Source: Massilia sp. erpn
GTDB taxonomy: Bacteria; Pseudomonadota; Gammaproteobacteria; Burkholderiales; Burkholderiaceae_D
Length of the DNA stretch: 64,000 nt
Assembly: GCF_024400215.1 (NCBI RefSeq)
Contig: NZ_CP053748.1
Coordinates: forward strand, 2,666,001-2,730,000
Direction of reading: 5' to 3'
Position numbers and translations under genes: made by a program
Part shown: positions 52,126-61,257 of the stretch, one piece after another
Layout: the number at the start of each line of letters is the position of its first letter
Numbering within the stretch: position 1 is the first letter of the stretch
Notes under the pieces: generated by a model
Told to the model about the DNA's origin: nothing
Databases searched by the model: none
Seen by the model: the letters and a program-made list of their open reading frames with translations, nothing else

Positions 52126-55038
52126 ATGCAATCTACTCAGGACATCACCATCAATCCAGCGCCGCAAGTACCGGCTTCGGCCGGCGCTGCCGGCGGCCTG
52201 GCCACTGCGGCCGGCACGCTGGGCGACTACCGCATCATCCGCCGTAACGGCGCGGTGGTTGCGTTCGAGCCCTCCAAAATCGCGGTCGCAATGACCAAGG
52301 CCTTCCTGGCCGTGGACGGCAGCCAGAGCGCCGTTTCCGCCCGCGTGCGTGAACTGGTGGAAGAGCTGACCAGCAGCGTGGTGAATGCCCTGGTGCGCCG
52401 CCAGCCATCCGGCGGCACTTTCCATATCGAAGACGTGCAAGACCAGGTGGAACTGGCCCTGATGCGCTCCGGCGAACATGATGTGGCGCGCGCCTATGTG
52501 CTGTACCGCGCCAAGCATATGGAAGAACGCCGCCTGAAGAAGGAAGCCGCCGGTGCCTCCACCGTCGCCGAGCCGCAGCTGCACGTCACCGAAAACGGCG
52601 CGCGCCGTCCGCTGAACATGCAGGAAGTGCGTGACCTGATCAACGCCGCCTGCTCCGGCCTGGAAAAACACGTCGATGCCGACGCCATCCTGGCCGAAAC
52701 CGTGAAGAACCTGTACGACGGCGTGCCGGTCGAAGAGCTGCACAAATCGGCCATCCTGGCCGCCCGCGCCCTAATGGAAAAAGACCCGGCCTACTCGCAA
52801 GTGACCGCGCGCATCCTGCTGCACACCATCCGTAAAGAGGTGTTCGGCAAGGAAGTGCCGCAAGCGAAAGCCGCCGCCGAATACATCGAGTACTTCCCGA
52901 AATACATCGCCAAGGGCATCGAAGCCGAGCTGCTGGACGCCAAGCTGGCCGAGTTCGACCTGGCCAAGCTGGCCAAGGCCCTGGTGGCCGACCGCGACCT
53001 GCAGTTCGGTTACATCGGCCTGCAAACCCTGTACGACCGCTACTTCCTGCACGTGCGCGATGTGCGCATCGAAATGCCGCAGGCCTTCTATATGCGCGTC
53101 GCCATGGGCCTGGCCCTGAACGAGAGCGAGCGCGAAGCGCGCGCCATCGAGTTCTACCACCTGCTGTCGAGCTTCGACTTCATGTCCTCGACCCCGACCC
53201 TGTTCAACTCGGGCACCCAGCGTTCGCAACTGTCTTCCTGCTACCTGACCACCGTGTCGGACGATCTGGAAGGCATCTACGACGCCATCAAGGAAAACGC
53301 GCTGCTGGCCAAGTTCGCCGGCGGCCTGGGCAACGACTGGACCCCGGTGCGCGCCCTGGGCGCCCACATCAAGGGCACCAACGGCAAATCGCAGGGCGTG
53401 GTGCCGTTCCTGAAAGTGGTCAACGACACCGCCGTGGCGGTGAACCAGGGCGGCAAGCGCAAGGGCGCGGTTTGCGCCTACCTGGAAACCTGGCACATGG
53501 ACATCGAGGAATTCCTCGACCTGCGCAAGAACACCGGCGACGACCGCCGCCGCACCCACGACATGAACACCGCGAACTGGATTCCCGACCTGTTCATGAA
53601 GCGCGTGATGGAAAAAGGCAGCTGGACCCTGTTCTCGCCATCCGACACGCCTGACCTGCACGACAAGGTGGGCAAGGCCTTCGAGCAAGCCTACCTGGGC
53701 TACGAAGCCAAGGCGGCCGCCGGCGAAATCCGCGTCTCCAAGAAGATCGAAGCGCTCGACCTGTGGCGCAAGATGCTGTCCATGCTGTTCGAAACCGGCC
53801 ACCCATGGATCACCTTCAAGGATCCGTGCAATATCCGTTCGCCGCAGCAGCACGTGGGCGTGGTCCACAGCTCGAACCTGTGCACCGAGATCACCCTGAA
53901 CACCGGTCCTGACGAAATCGCCGTCTGCAACCTGGGTTCGGTCAACCTGCCGGCCCATATGAAAGAGGGCAAGCTGGATCACGTCAAGCTGCAGAAAACC
54001 GTCCGCACTGCCATGCGCATGCTGGATAACGTGATTGACATTAACTATTACGCCGTCGAGAAAGCACGCAACGCCAATATGCGCCACCGTCCGGTCGGCA
54101 TGGGCGTGATGGGCTTCCAGGACTGCCTGCACATGATGCGCGTGCCTTACTCCTCGAACGAGGCGGTGGCCTTCGCCGACACCTCGATGGAAGCGGTGTG
54201 CTACTACGCCTACCTGGCCTCCACCGAGCTGGCCGAGGAACGCGGCCAGTACGCGTCCTACAAAGGCTCGCTGTGGGACCGCGGCATCCTGCCGCAGGAT
54301 TCGGTCAAGCTGCTGGCCGAAGAGCGCGGCGGCTACCTGGAACAGGATCTGTCGTCCTCGATGGACTGGACCCCGGTGCGCGAACGCATCGCCAAGTTCG
54401 GCATGCGCAACTCGAACTGCGTGGCGATCGCTCCGACCGCGACCATTTCGAACATCATCGGCGTGTCGGCCTGCATCGAACCGACCTTCCAGAACCTGTA
54501 CGTGAAGTCCAACCTGTCGGGCGAGTTCACCGAGATCAACGCCTACCTGGTGCGCGACCTGAAAGCGCGCGGCCTGTGGGACGAGGTCATGATCGCCGAC
54601 CTGAAATACTTCGATGGCTCGCTGACCAAGATCGACCGCGTGCCGCAAGACCTGCGTGATATTTATGCAACCGCCTTCGAAGTGTCGCCGACCTGGCTGG
54701 TGGAAGCCGCCTCGCGCCGCCAGAAGTGGATCGACCAGGCCCAGTCGCTGAACATCTACATGGCTGGTGCTTCCGGCAAGAAACTGGACGAGACCTACAA
54801 GCTGGCCTGGCTGCGTGGCCTGAAAACCACCTACTACCTGCGTACCATCGCTGCTTCGCACATGGAGAAGTCCACTTCCAAGACCGGCGCCCTGAACGCC
54901 GTGGCGGTGAGTCCAGCTGCGGTCAGCGCCGCGCCAGCCGCCGCTGCCAGCGCAACGACCCCGGAAGTGGCGGAAGGCGCCGCCTGCTACCTGCGTCCGG
55001 GCGATGATGGCTTCGAGGAATGCGAAGCTTGCCAATAA
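52126..55038 (+). CDS. nrdA: class Ia ribonucleotide reductase large subunit
   Basis: 970 residues, longer than E. coli NrdA (about 760). Two ATP-cone domains stand at the N-terminus: YRIIRRNGAVVAFEPSKIAVAMTKAF (about 34-125) and a second after LHVTENGARRPLNMQEV (about 150-245). The catalytic barrel shows SSCYLTTV (first redox Cys), NLCTEITLNT (active-site Cys and Glu), NLGSVNLPAHM, and PTATISNIIGVS. YYLRTIAASHMEKST carries the radical-transfer tyrosines. The C-terminal tail ends EECEACQ, the CxxC that accepts electrons from thioredoxin. It reduces ribonucleoside diphosphates for DNA synthesis. NrdR boxes lie upstream and nrdB downstream. Confidence 0.96.
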   Translation: MQSTQDITINPAPQVPASAGAAGGLATAAGTLGDYRIIRRNGAVVAFEPSKIAVAMTKAFLAVDGSQSAVSARVRELVEELTSSVVNALVRRQPSGGTFHIEDVQDQVELALMRSGEHDVARAYVLYRAKHMEERRLKKEAAGASTVAEPQLHVTENGARRPLNMQEVRDLINAACSGLEKHVDADAILAETVKNLYDGVPVEELHKSAILAARALMEKDPAYSQVTARILLHTIRKEVFGKEVPQAKAAAEYIEYFPKYIAKGIEAELLDAKLAEFDLAKLAKALVADRDLQFGYIGLQTLYDRYFLHVRDVRIEMPQAFYMRVAMGLALNESEREARAIEFYHLLSSFDFMSSTPTLFNSGTQRSQLSSCYLTTVSDDLEGIYDAIKENALLAKFAGGLGNDWTPVRALGAHIKGTNGKSQGVVPFLKVVNDTAVAVNQGGKRKGAVCAYLETWHMDIEEFLDLRKNTGDDRRRTHDMNTANWIPDLFMKRVMEKGSWTLFSPSDTPDLHDKVGKAFEQAYLGYEAKAAAGEIRVSKKIEALDLWRKMLSMLFETGHPWITFKDPCNIRSPQQHVGVVHSSNLCTEITLNTGPDEIAVCNLGSVNLPAHMKEGKLDHVKLQKTVRTAMRMLDNVIDINYYAVEKARNANMRHRPVGMGVMGFQDCLHMMRVPYSSNEAVAFADTSMEAVCYYAYLASTELAEERGQYASYKGSLWDRGILPQDSVKLLAEERGGYLEQDLSSSMDWTPVRERIAKFGMRNSNCVAIAPTATISNIIGVSACIEPTFQNLYVKSNLSGEFTEINAYLVRDLKARGLWDEVMIADLKYFDGSLTKIDRVPQDLRDIYATAFEVSPTWLVEAASRRQKWIDQAQSLNIYMAGASGKKLDETYKLAWLRGLKTTYYLRTIAASHMEKSTSKTGALNAVAVSPAAVSAAPAAAASATTPEVAEGAACYLRPGDDGFEECEACQ

Positions 55039-55126
55039 GCTGTTGAGTAGCCATCTATAGAGCATAGTCAGAATCGCGCCGGGCCTGCCCGGCCGATTCT
55101 TTTACAGATTGATAAGGAAAGAAACC

Positions 55127-56230
55127 ATGTTGTCCTGGGATGAAGAAGCCGCGCCGGTGGCGCAGAACCAAGTGAATGCCGAAGCCAGCGAAGGCACGGC
55201 CGAGCAGATCGCCCTGCGCGTGAACGCCGACGACAAGCGCATCATCAACGGCAAGACCGACGTCAACCAGCTGGTGCCCTTCAAGTACAAATGGGCCTGG
55301 GACAAATACCTGGCCGGCTGCGCCAACCACTGGATGCCGCAGGAAGTGAATATGCAGCGCGACATCGAGCTGTGGAAGAACCCGAACGGCCTGTCCGAAG
55401 ACGAGCGCCGCCTGGTGAAGCGTAATCTGGGCTTCTTCGTCACCGCCGACTCCCTGGCCGCCAACAACATCGTGCTGGGCACCTACCGCCATATCACGGC
55501 GCCGGAGTGCCGCCAGTACCTGCTGCGCCAAGCCTTCGAAGAAGCGATCCACACCCACGCCTACCAGTACATCGTGGAATCCCTGGGCCTGGACGAGCGC
55601 GAAATCTTCAACGCCTACAACGAGATCAAGTCCATCCGCGACAAGGATGAGTTCCTGATCCCCTTCATCAACACCCTGACCGACCCGGCTTTCGTCACCG
55701 GCACCATCGAAAACGACCAGAAGCTGCTGAAGTCCCTGATCGTCTTCGCCTGCCTGATGGAAGGCCTGTTCTTCTACGTCGGCTTCACCCAGATCCTGGC
55801 GCTGGGCCGCCAGAACAAGATGATGGGCGCCGCCGAGCAATACCAGTACATCCTGCGCGACGAGTCCATGCACTGCAACTTCGGCATTGACCTGATCAAC
55901 ACCATCAAGCTGGAAAACCCGCAACTGTGGACCCCGGCCTTCCGCGACGAGATCAAGGCGCTGTTCCTGCACGCCGTGGACCTGGAATACGCTTACGCCG
56001 AAGACACCATGCCGCGCGGCGTGCTGGGTCTGAACGCCACCATGTTCAAAGGCTACCTGCGCTTCATCGCCAACCGCCGCGCGGTACAGATCGGCCTGGA
56101 GCAGTTGTTCGACCAGGATGAAAATCCATTCCCGTGGATGAGCGAGATGATCGACCTGAAGAAGGAGCGCAACTTCTTCGAGACCCGCGTCACCGAGTAC
56201 CAGACCGGCGGCGCGCTGAACTGGGACTGA
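55127..56230 (+). CDS. nrdB: class Ia ribonucleotide reductase small subunit (tyrosyl radical)
   Basis: 367 residues from ATG 55127 (AAGGAAAG upstream); an in-frame TTG at 55109 is unlikely. Diiron ligands are recognisable: D108 ([12 protein letters not shown]), E139 and H142 in [12 protein letters not shown], later the E in EGLFFYVG and DESMHCNFG. The radical tyrosine is Y146, four residues after H142, as in class Ia R2. The N-terminal WDEEAAP stretch and C-terminal [14 protein letters not shown], which docks to NrdA, are conserved. It follows nrdA by 88 bp and ends with a strong terminator. Confidence 0.96.
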   Translation: MLSWDEEAAPVAQNQVNAEASEGTAEQIALRVNADDKRIINGKTDVNQLVPFKYKWAWDKYLAGCANHWMPQEVNMQRDIELWKNPNGLSEDERRLVKRNLGFFVTADSLAANNIVLGTYRHITAPECRQYLLRQAFEEAIHTHAYQYIVESLGLDEREIFNAYNEIKSIRDKDEFLIPFINTLTDPAFVTGTIENDQKLLKSLIVFACLMEGLFFYVGFTQILALGRQNKMMGAAEQYQYILRDESMHCNFGIDLINTIKLENPQLWTPAFRDEIKALFLHAVDLEYAYAEDTMPRGVLGLNATMFKGYLRFIANRRAVQIGLEQLFDQDENPFPWMSEMIDLKKERNFFETRVTEYQTGGALNWD

Positions 56231-56254
56231 CCCTTTCCGTTTTTCGCTTCTCCC

Positions 56255-56285
56255 AAAAAGCCCGGCATATGCCGGGCTTTTTTTA
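56255..56285 (+). terminator. rho-independent terminator of nrdAB
   Basis: A perfect palindrome with GCCCGGCAT / ATGCCGGGC stem, flanked by A and T runs, 25 bp after the nrdB stop. Confidence 0.92.
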
Positions 56286-57088
56286 TGCGCGCTTTTTACG
56301 CCAAGTCGCGTCGAGATGATGCGCGGGCGTTTTTTTTCTTGTCGTTTAATCGCGACGACAAAAATGCCGGCGCAGCGGCGCGGCGCGCACGCGCATATTC
56401 TTCTTCCGGATTTTTTGAAAACGCATAACGCCTTTAGGTAAAGGCGTTATGCGAAGCGCGTGCGTGCAATGAGGTGAGCGAGGAGGGTGCGCAAGCAGCA
56501 TCGGCGGGCCTTCTTCAGCGTTTGAATGTGCGTTGACGCGCTCAACTCAATGAAAAAAAGAAGGTGAAAATCAATTGTTCCGGTTGCGCATCGACAAGGT
56601 TTTCGTGTACTTTACGAACTTGAAAATACTTGAATTTGCAAGCGCTCTTTTTTGAGTGTGTTGTAAGCGCAAAGATCGACGAAAAAAACGGGATACAAAT
56701 TCGCACAGATATGCACAAGACCACACCGTTATCGGGAAGCCGTCTTGCCTGAATCCGATCAGGCGGGGCGGTTTTTTCTTTGAACTTGATGACGTGATGT
56801 GGCTGCGGCGCGGGATCGAATGGAGCTGAGCACACGCCCTCGAACCGGAACGTGCCGTAACAAGATTTTGAAGCTGCCGCCGAAAGCACCCTGTGGTGCG
56901 GCGGCAGAGTCGATGGCTGAAGCGCTGCAAACGTGAGGAGTTGCAGCAGTTCAGCTGGTGCCGCATTCATTAGCGCAAACCCCGAATTGTTTGCGCCGAT
57001 GAATAATTCGCCTATCTTCCATTGGGGAGGAGGGGCGGGTTTACATCTTGTGCGTATAAGTTCTCATCTCAGATGAAGGAGAAAAAAA
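56286..57088. other. 803-bp gene-free stretch upstream of the histone H1-like gene
   Basis: No frame with convincing coding character on either strand. Contents seen: T-rich segments, a perfect 15-bp-arm hairpin at 56422-56453, an A-rich section at 56640-56780, and an AAGGAGA ribosome site directly before 57089. It is less GC-rich than its surroundings and could include a long 5' leader or an unrecognised RNA. Confidence 0.5.
56422..56453. repeat. perfect 32-bp hairpin in the gene-free stretch
   Basis: CGCATAACGCCTTTA and TAAAGGCGTTATGCG are perfect 15-bp complements around GG. There is no T-run on the plus side; on the minus strand it is followed by TTTTCAAAAAATCC, which could serve as a weak terminator tail. 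No other copy was noticed in the window. Confidence 0.75.
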
Positions 57089-58129
57089 ATGGCAACAGCC
57101 GCTAAAAAAACCGAAGCAAAGAAACCAGCCGCCGCAAAGGCCGCTCCTGCCGCTAAAAAAGCAGCTACCAAAACCGCTGCTGCTAAACCAGCTGCTAAAA
57201 AAGCTGCCGCTAAACCAGCAGCCAAGAAAACCGTCGCTAAAGCCGCTGCCAAGCCAGCAGTGAAAAAAGCCGTCGCCGCTAAACCAGCAGCGAAAGCCGC
57301 AGCCAAGCCAGCAGTGAAAAAAGCCGCTGCCAAACCAGTAGCGAAGAAAGCCGCAGCGAAGCCAGTGGCCAAGAAAGCCGCTGCCAAGCCAGCAGCAAAA
57401 CCAGCAGCGAAGAAAACCACTGTCAAGGCAGCCGCCAAGCCAGTAGCGAAGAAAGCCGCAGCGAAGCCAGTCGCCAAAAAAGCGGCCGCCAAGCCAGCAG
57501 CGAAAAAAGCCGTAGCGAAAACCGCAGCTAAACCAGCAGCGAAAAAAGCCGCAGCGAAGCCAGTAGCCAAGAAAGCCGCTGCCAAGCCAGCAGCGAAAAA
57601 AGCCGTAGCGAAAACCGCTGCCAAGCCAGCAGCCAAGAAAGCCGCTGCTAAACCGGCCGCTAAGAAAGCTGCTGCCAAACCAGCTGCCAAAAAAACCGTA
57701 GCGAAAGCCGCCGCTAAACCAGCAGCGAAGAAAGCCGCCGCCAAGCCAGCCGCCAAGAAAGCTGCTGCGCCTAAAGCTGCTCCGAAAGCTGCCGCTAAAC
57801 CAGCTGCAAAACCAGCCGCCAAGAAAGCCGCTGCTCCTAAAGCTGCTGCCAAGCCAGCCGCCAAACCAGCTGCCAAAAAAGTCGCTGCTAAACCAGCCGC
57901 CAAGCCAGCTGCAAAGCCGGCCGCTAAACCAGCCGCCAAACCAGCTGCTCCAGTAGCTGCGAAACCAGCTGCCAAGCCAGCCGTTAAAAAAGCCGCACCG
58001 AAGAAAGCCGCCGCTCCTAAGAAAGAAGCTGCTGCCAAACCGGCCGCCGCCGCTGCTGCCCCAACCGCGAAAACCGTGCTGGCCCCAGCTGCCGCATGGC
58101 CTTTCCCAACCAGCACCCGTCCTTCCTAA
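57089..58129 (+). CDS. histone H1-like Lys/Ala/Pro repeat protein (AlgP/HctB-like)
   Basis: 346 residues built almost entirely from AAKPAAKKAAAKP-type repeats, with KKA and KPA units every 4-8 residues from residue 5 to about 320. Almost no other residue types occur except Val, Thr and a few Met/Glu. The C-terminus ends AAAWPFPTSTRPS, a short non-repetitive tail. It resembles AlgP of Pseudomonas and other bacterial H1-like nucleoid proteins that bind and condense DNA through the lysines. The nucleotide repeats are near-identical, so the length is likely to vary by slippage. The ribosome site AAGGAG and the terminator at 58159 frame a single-gene unit. An overlapping frame on the other strand is ignored. 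Confidence 0.9.
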   Translation: MATAAKKTEAKKPAAAKAAPAAKKAATKTAAAKPAAKKAAAKPAAKKTVAKAAAKPAVKKAVAAKPAAKAAAKPAVKKAAAKPVAKKAAAKPVAKKAAAKPAAKPAAKKTTVKAAAKPVAKKAAAKPVAKKAAAKPAAKKAVAKTAAKPAAKKAAAKPVAKKAAAKPAAKKAVAKTAAKPAAKKAAAKPAAKKAAAKPAAKKTVAKAAAKPAAKKAAAKPAAKKAAAPKAAPKAAAKPAAKPAAKKAAAPKAAAKPAAKPAAKKVAAKPAAKPAAKPAAKPAAKPAAPVAAKPAAKPAVKKAAPKKAAAPKKEAAAKPAAAAAAPTAKTVLAPAAAWPFPTSTRPS

Positions 58130-58158
58130 GCAAAGCGCTTAGGCCCGGATGAGGCGAC

Positions 58159-58194
58159 AGCCGCTGTGTGAGACAATCACACAGCGGCTTTTTT
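58159..58194 (+). terminator. rho-independent terminator of the histone H1-like gene
   Basis: AGCCGCTGTGTGA pairs perfectly with TCACACAGCGGCT (13 bp, 5-base loop), followed by six Ts, 29 bp after the stop. Confidence 0.93.
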
Positions 58195-58207
58195 ATGGAG
58201 GGTCCAC

Positions 58208-58738
58208 GTGCTTAGTATTGTTATGTTGATTGTCGACACCGCCGCCAGTGTGCTGGCCGGTGTTCTGTTGCTGCGCTTCTGGATGCAAGCGATCCGCGTC
58301 CGTCCACCATCTTCGGTGGCCCAATTCACTTTCCAATTATCCGACTGGCTGGTGCGCCCTTTGCGCCGGGTAGTCCCCGGCGTGGGCGGCTATGACTGGG
58401 CCAGTCTGCTGGGCGCATTCCTGATTGTCCTGCTGGCGAGTTCCGTGCTGTTTGTGGCCGGCCTGCCGCCGGAAACCGTGCTGCTGATGGCCCTGCACCG
58501 TTTCCTGAACTGGATACTGTATGGTTTCATGGCGTTGCTGGTGATCGAAGCGATCTTCAGCTGGATCAACCCGCACGCGCCCACCGCCCCCTTCATCCGC
58601 GCGCTGAACGAGCCGCTGCTGCGGCCCCTCCGCCGCGTTGTGCCCCTGGTTGGCGGCCTCGACCTGTCGCTGCTGGTCGCCCTGATCCTGCTGCAAATCG
58701 CCCAGCTCGTGCTCGGCATGCTCTTCGGCGGCCGCTAA
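58208..58738 (+). CDS. YggT-family membrane protein
   Basis: 176 residues from a GTG start preceded by GGAGGGTCCAC. Two YGGT repeats are visible: LLRFWMQAIRVRPPSSVAQFTFQLSDWLVRPLRRVVPGVGGYDW (about 20-70) and VIEAIFSWINPHAPTAPFIRALNEPLLRPLRRVVPLVGGLDLS (about 110-160), each followed by a hydrophobic segment. The protein has about four spans. The family is linked to membrane integrity, osmotic response and division in some bacteria, but its action is unsettled. It begins 13 bp after the previous terminator. Confidence 0.9.
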   Translation: MLSIVMLIVDTAASVLAGVLLLRFWMQAIRVRPPSSVAQFTFQLSDWLVRPLRRVVPGVGGYDWASLLGAFLIVLLASSVLFVAGLPPETVLLMALHRFLNWILYGFMALLVIEAIFSWINPHAPTAPFIRALNEPLLRPLRRVVPLVGGLDLSLLVALILLQIAQLVLGMLFGGR

Positions 58739-58756
58739 GCCCGCCCACCGTCGCGT

Positions 58757-58794
58757 CCGTGTCCACCCTGGTGCCAGGCACCAATCGGACACGG
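58757..58794. repeat. short hairpin repeat (type B), copy 3
   Basis: 38 bp with arms CCGTGTCC / GGACACGG and inner GGTGCC / GGCACC. It lies 18 bp after yggT at a convergent gene end and is paired with an inverted copy 78 bp away. Confidence 0.8.
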
Positions 58795-58822
58795 CCTCAA
58801 CAGTCCAATCCTTGCAGTAATG

Positions 58823-58846
58823 AAAAAGGCCGGGGAGTTCCCGGCC
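58823..58846 (-). terminator. rho-independent terminator of the PfkB kinase operon
   Basis: On the minus strand GGCCGGG / CCCGGCC forms a 7-bp stem with a 5-base loop followed by five Ts. It lies between the two short repeats, about 80 bp after the kinase stop. Confidence 0.75.
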
Positions 58847-58872
58847 TGGTATGGCTGCGTCTATGGTTCAGC

Positions 58873-58909
58873 CCGTGTCCGATCGGTGCCAGGCACCAAG
58901 GTGGACACG
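58873..58909. repeat. short hairpin repeat (type B), copy 4, inverted relative to copy 3
   Basis: The same element read on the other strand: arms CCGTGTCC / GGACACG, inner GGTGCC / GGCACC. With copy 3 it makes a head-to-head pair around the terminator, resembling the paired REP units of other bacteria. Confidence 0.8.
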
Positions 58910-58924
58910 AGGTCAGCCGTGGGC

Positions 58925-59866
58925 TTAGAAGCGGTAGCCGAAGGCGGCTTCGAAGCGGTCGGCGATCTGCTCTTTGCTCAGCACATGGTTTTGCGCGCCT
59001 TTGTGGGCGATCTTGATGGCGCCCAGCAGGCTGGCCAGACGGCCCGTAGTTTCCCAGCCGAGCTCGTTGGTCAGGCCGTACAGCAGGCCGGCGCGGTAGG
59101 CGTCGCCGCAGCCGGTGGGGTCGAGCGCTTCGTCGACCGCGACGGCGGGAATGTCGATGCGCTTGCCATCGGTGTAGATCTCGGAGCCTTTCTCGCCGCG
59201 CGTGACGATCAGCGCCTGCAGGCGGCTGGCGATCTCGGGCAGGGTCAGGCCGGTGCGGTCCATCAGCAGTTCGATTTCATAATCGTTGCAGGTGACGTAA
59301 CTGGCTTTGTTGATGAAGTCGATCAATTGCTCGGGCGTGAACATCGGCATCTGCTGGCCCGGGTCGAAGATGAAGGGGATGTTCAGCTTGGACAGGTCGT
59401 CGGCGTGCTTGAGCATGCCCAGGTGGCCGTCGGGCGAGATGATGGCGATGGCGGCCGGGCCGGCCTTGGCGATCTCGTTTTCGTGGGCGAAGGACATGGC
59501 GCCCGGGTGGAAGGCGTTGATCTGGTTATTGTCCGAGTCGGCCGTGACGAAGCACTGGGCGTTGTAGGCGTCCTTCTTGATCAGGATGTTCTCGGTCGAG
59601 ATGCCGAGCTGTTGCAGGCGCTCCAGATAGGGCGCGCAATCCTGGCCCATGACGCCGACGATGCGCGGCTCGCCGCCCAGCAGCTTCAGGTTGTAGGCGA
59701 TATTGCCGGAGCAGCCGCCGAACTCGGTGCGCATGGTCGGCACCAGGAAGGAGACGTTGACCTTGTGCAGCTGGTCGGCCAGCAGGGTGTCGCCGAAGCG
59801 GCCTTCGTATTGCATGATGATGTCGATCGCAAGCGAACCGCAAATCAGGGAGGTCTTATTCTTCAT
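58925..59866 (-). CDS. PfkB-family carbohydrate/nucleoside kinase (adenosine kinase-like)
   Basis: 313 residues. The N-terminal start SLICGSLAIDIIMQYEGRF and FGGCSGNIAYNLKLLGG (signature 1 region, about residues 48-65) match ribokinase-like sugar kinases. Signature 2, LDPTGCGDAYRAGLLYGL (about 250), holds the catalytic Asp and anion hole. The MRTEFGGCSGNIAYNL form and lack of long inserts resemble bacterial adenosine kinase-like PfkB proteins, but the phosphate acceptor cannot be fixed from sequence. It is the last gene of a minus-strand run from accB. The zinc-ribbon gene ends 8 bp before its start, so the two are likely co-transcribed. Confidence 0.9.
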   Translation of the reverse strand: MKNKTSLICGSLAIDIIMQYEGRFGDTLLADQLHKVNVSFLVPTMRTEFGGCSGNIAYNLKLLGGEPRIVGVMGQDCAPYLERLQQLGISTENILIKKDAYNAQCFVTADSDNNQINAFHPGAMSFAHENEIAKAGPAAIAIISPDGHLGMLKHADDLSKLNIPFIFDPGQQMPMFTPEQLIDFINKASYVTCNDYEIELLMDRTGLTLPEIASRLQALIVTRGEKGSEIYTDGKRIDIPAVAVDEALDPTGCGDAYRAGLLYGLTNELGWETTGRLASLLGAIKIAHKGAQNHVLSKEQIADRFEAAFGYRF

Positions 59867-59874
59867 GATAGATT

Positions 59875-61239
59875 TTATGGGTAGAAAATTGCGATGTGAT
59901 AGCCCGATGCTTTGAGCTGGCGGAGTTCGAAGTACAGTTTAACGGTTTGCTCGCTGCGTGGCGTGAAGCCTTTGTCGACCTCGGCCGGCGTGGCCAGGTA
60001 CTCGCGCGGCGCGAAGACGCGGCGCAGCAGCGGCTTGTCGGCGCTGTCGTTGAGGATCAGTTCCAGGTGCGGCCAGGCCTGGGCCGTGCGCGATTGGTTG
60101 CGCAGCACGGTCGCATAGCTGAAGGTGCTGTCCGTCATGGCTTGCAGTTCGCCTTGCTCGACGCTGAGGGCGTCGATCTGGGTGGGGTAGTCGACCTTGC
60201 AGCCGACGCTGGCGCACAGCGCGACCAGGGCCGGCTTCAGCTCCGGCACGCTGGCGGCCAGGCTGTTGCGGAAGGTGGTGAGGCCTTGCAGCAGCAGGCC
60301 GCCCAGCAGCAGGGGCAGGGCGCAGGCCATGACCACACGCGCCGCCTTGCCCAGCTGCTGGCGGCGGCGGTCGCGTTTGATGAAATCGGGTTCGTCCTGA
60401 TGTGTCTCGGCGGCGCTGGCGGCAGTGGCTGCGCGCTCGTCCGCGCCGGATTTGGCATCCGCAGCGGCGACGATCTCGTCTGCGTCGGCATCCACAGCGC
60501 TGGTGGCATCGGCGCTGAACCAGGCTGGCGCGGCGTCGGCGCTGCTGGCGGCCGGGATGGCGGCGGCAGCGGCCAGGTTCGCGGTAAGAGGCGTTTCCTG
60601 CAGCTCGTCCTCCACTGGGAGGCGGATGGCCGGCGCCAGGCGGCTGGCACGCAGGGCGGCGGCGGCAGGTGCCGTGCTGCTGGCGATGACGCTGCGCGCG
60701 GCATCGAGCGCATCCGTGGCTTCGGCCGCCCCGTCATCGCGCAGGTCTTCTGCGCTGATGCTGGCCGTGCTGTGCATCTCGTCCGCATCAAAGTGGTGCA
60801 GCTCATCGAGCGCAACGGCGACGATGTGTTCCTGCGGCGTATCGAAGCCCGGCTCGCGGCGGCCATCCGCCAGCATCTCCGCAGCGCTCGCCGCTTCGGC
60901 CATGGCGGGCAGTTCCTCGTCCACGTTCAGGTCGAGATCGAGGTCGATTTCCTGGTCCAGCGGCAGTTCGGCCGCGTCGGCCTCCTGCTCGGGATCGGCC
61001 AGCGCGCTTTCTACCTGCTCGGCTTGCAGCTCGAGCGCTTGTTCGGCCAGCTCGGCGGCGGGCAGGGGATCGGCAGGGGGGAGAATGGGCGGACGGCTGG
61101 GCGGCTCAAGCAGGGCCGCATTGCCGTCGAAAACTTCATTGCAGGCGCCGCAGCGCACGATGCCCCCACGCAGTTTCAACTGGTCGTGTGCGACCCGGAA
61201 GACTGTGTTGCAGTGGGGGCATTTGGTGGCGAGCGCCAT
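59875..61239 (-). CDS. zinc-ribbon and DUF3426 membrane protein
   Basis: 454 residues. The N-terminus is an MJ0042-type zinc ribbon: KCPHCNTVFRVAHDQLKLRG then VRCGACNEVFDG (C-x2-C...C-x2-C, residues 7-38). A long acidic Ala/Glu/Asp-rich, low-complexity linker (about 45-305) follows, then one membrane span (about 310-335, VVMACALPLLLGGLLLQGL). The C-terminal DUF3426 domain (about 345-454) has VGCKVDYPTQIDAL, TFSYATVLRNQSRTAQAWPHLELIL and FAPREYL. The layout is conserved downstream of prmA in betaproteobacteria; the role is unknown. Confidence 0.92.
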   Translation of the reverse strand: MALATKCPHCNTVFRVAHDQLKLRGGIVRCGACNEVFDGNAALLEPPSRPPILPPADPLPAAELAEQALELQAEQVESALADPEQEADAAELPLDQEIDLDLDLNVDEELPAMAEAASAAEMLADGRREPGFDTPQEHIVAVALDELHHFDADEMHSTASISAEDLRDDGAAEATDALDAARSVIASSTAPAAAALRASRLAPAIRLPVEDELQETPLTANLAAAAAIPAASSADAAPAWFSADATSAVDADADEIVAAADAKSGADERAATAASAAETHQDEPDFIKRDRRRQQLGKAARVVMACALPLLLGGLLLQGLTTFRNSLAASVPELKPALVALCASVGCKVDYPTQIDALSVEQGELQAMTDSTFSYATVLRNQSRTAQAWPHLELILNDSADKPLLRRVFAPREYLATPAEVDKGFTPRSEQTVKLYFELRQLKASGYHIAIFYP

Positions 61240-61257
61240 CGCGTTAAGGAGGGAACC

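Noticed and set aside
56542..56970. 142-codon minus-strand frame in the 56.3-57.1 kb gap
   Set aside because: Amino-acid composition looks random, no ribosome site, no family resemblance, and it spans the A-rich leader region. Left as non-coding.
57064..58116. 350-codon minus-strand frame antisense to the histone H1-like gene
   Set aside because: The product would be Ala/Phe/Gly/Leu repeats that simply mirror the AAKP repeats. No start signal on that strand.
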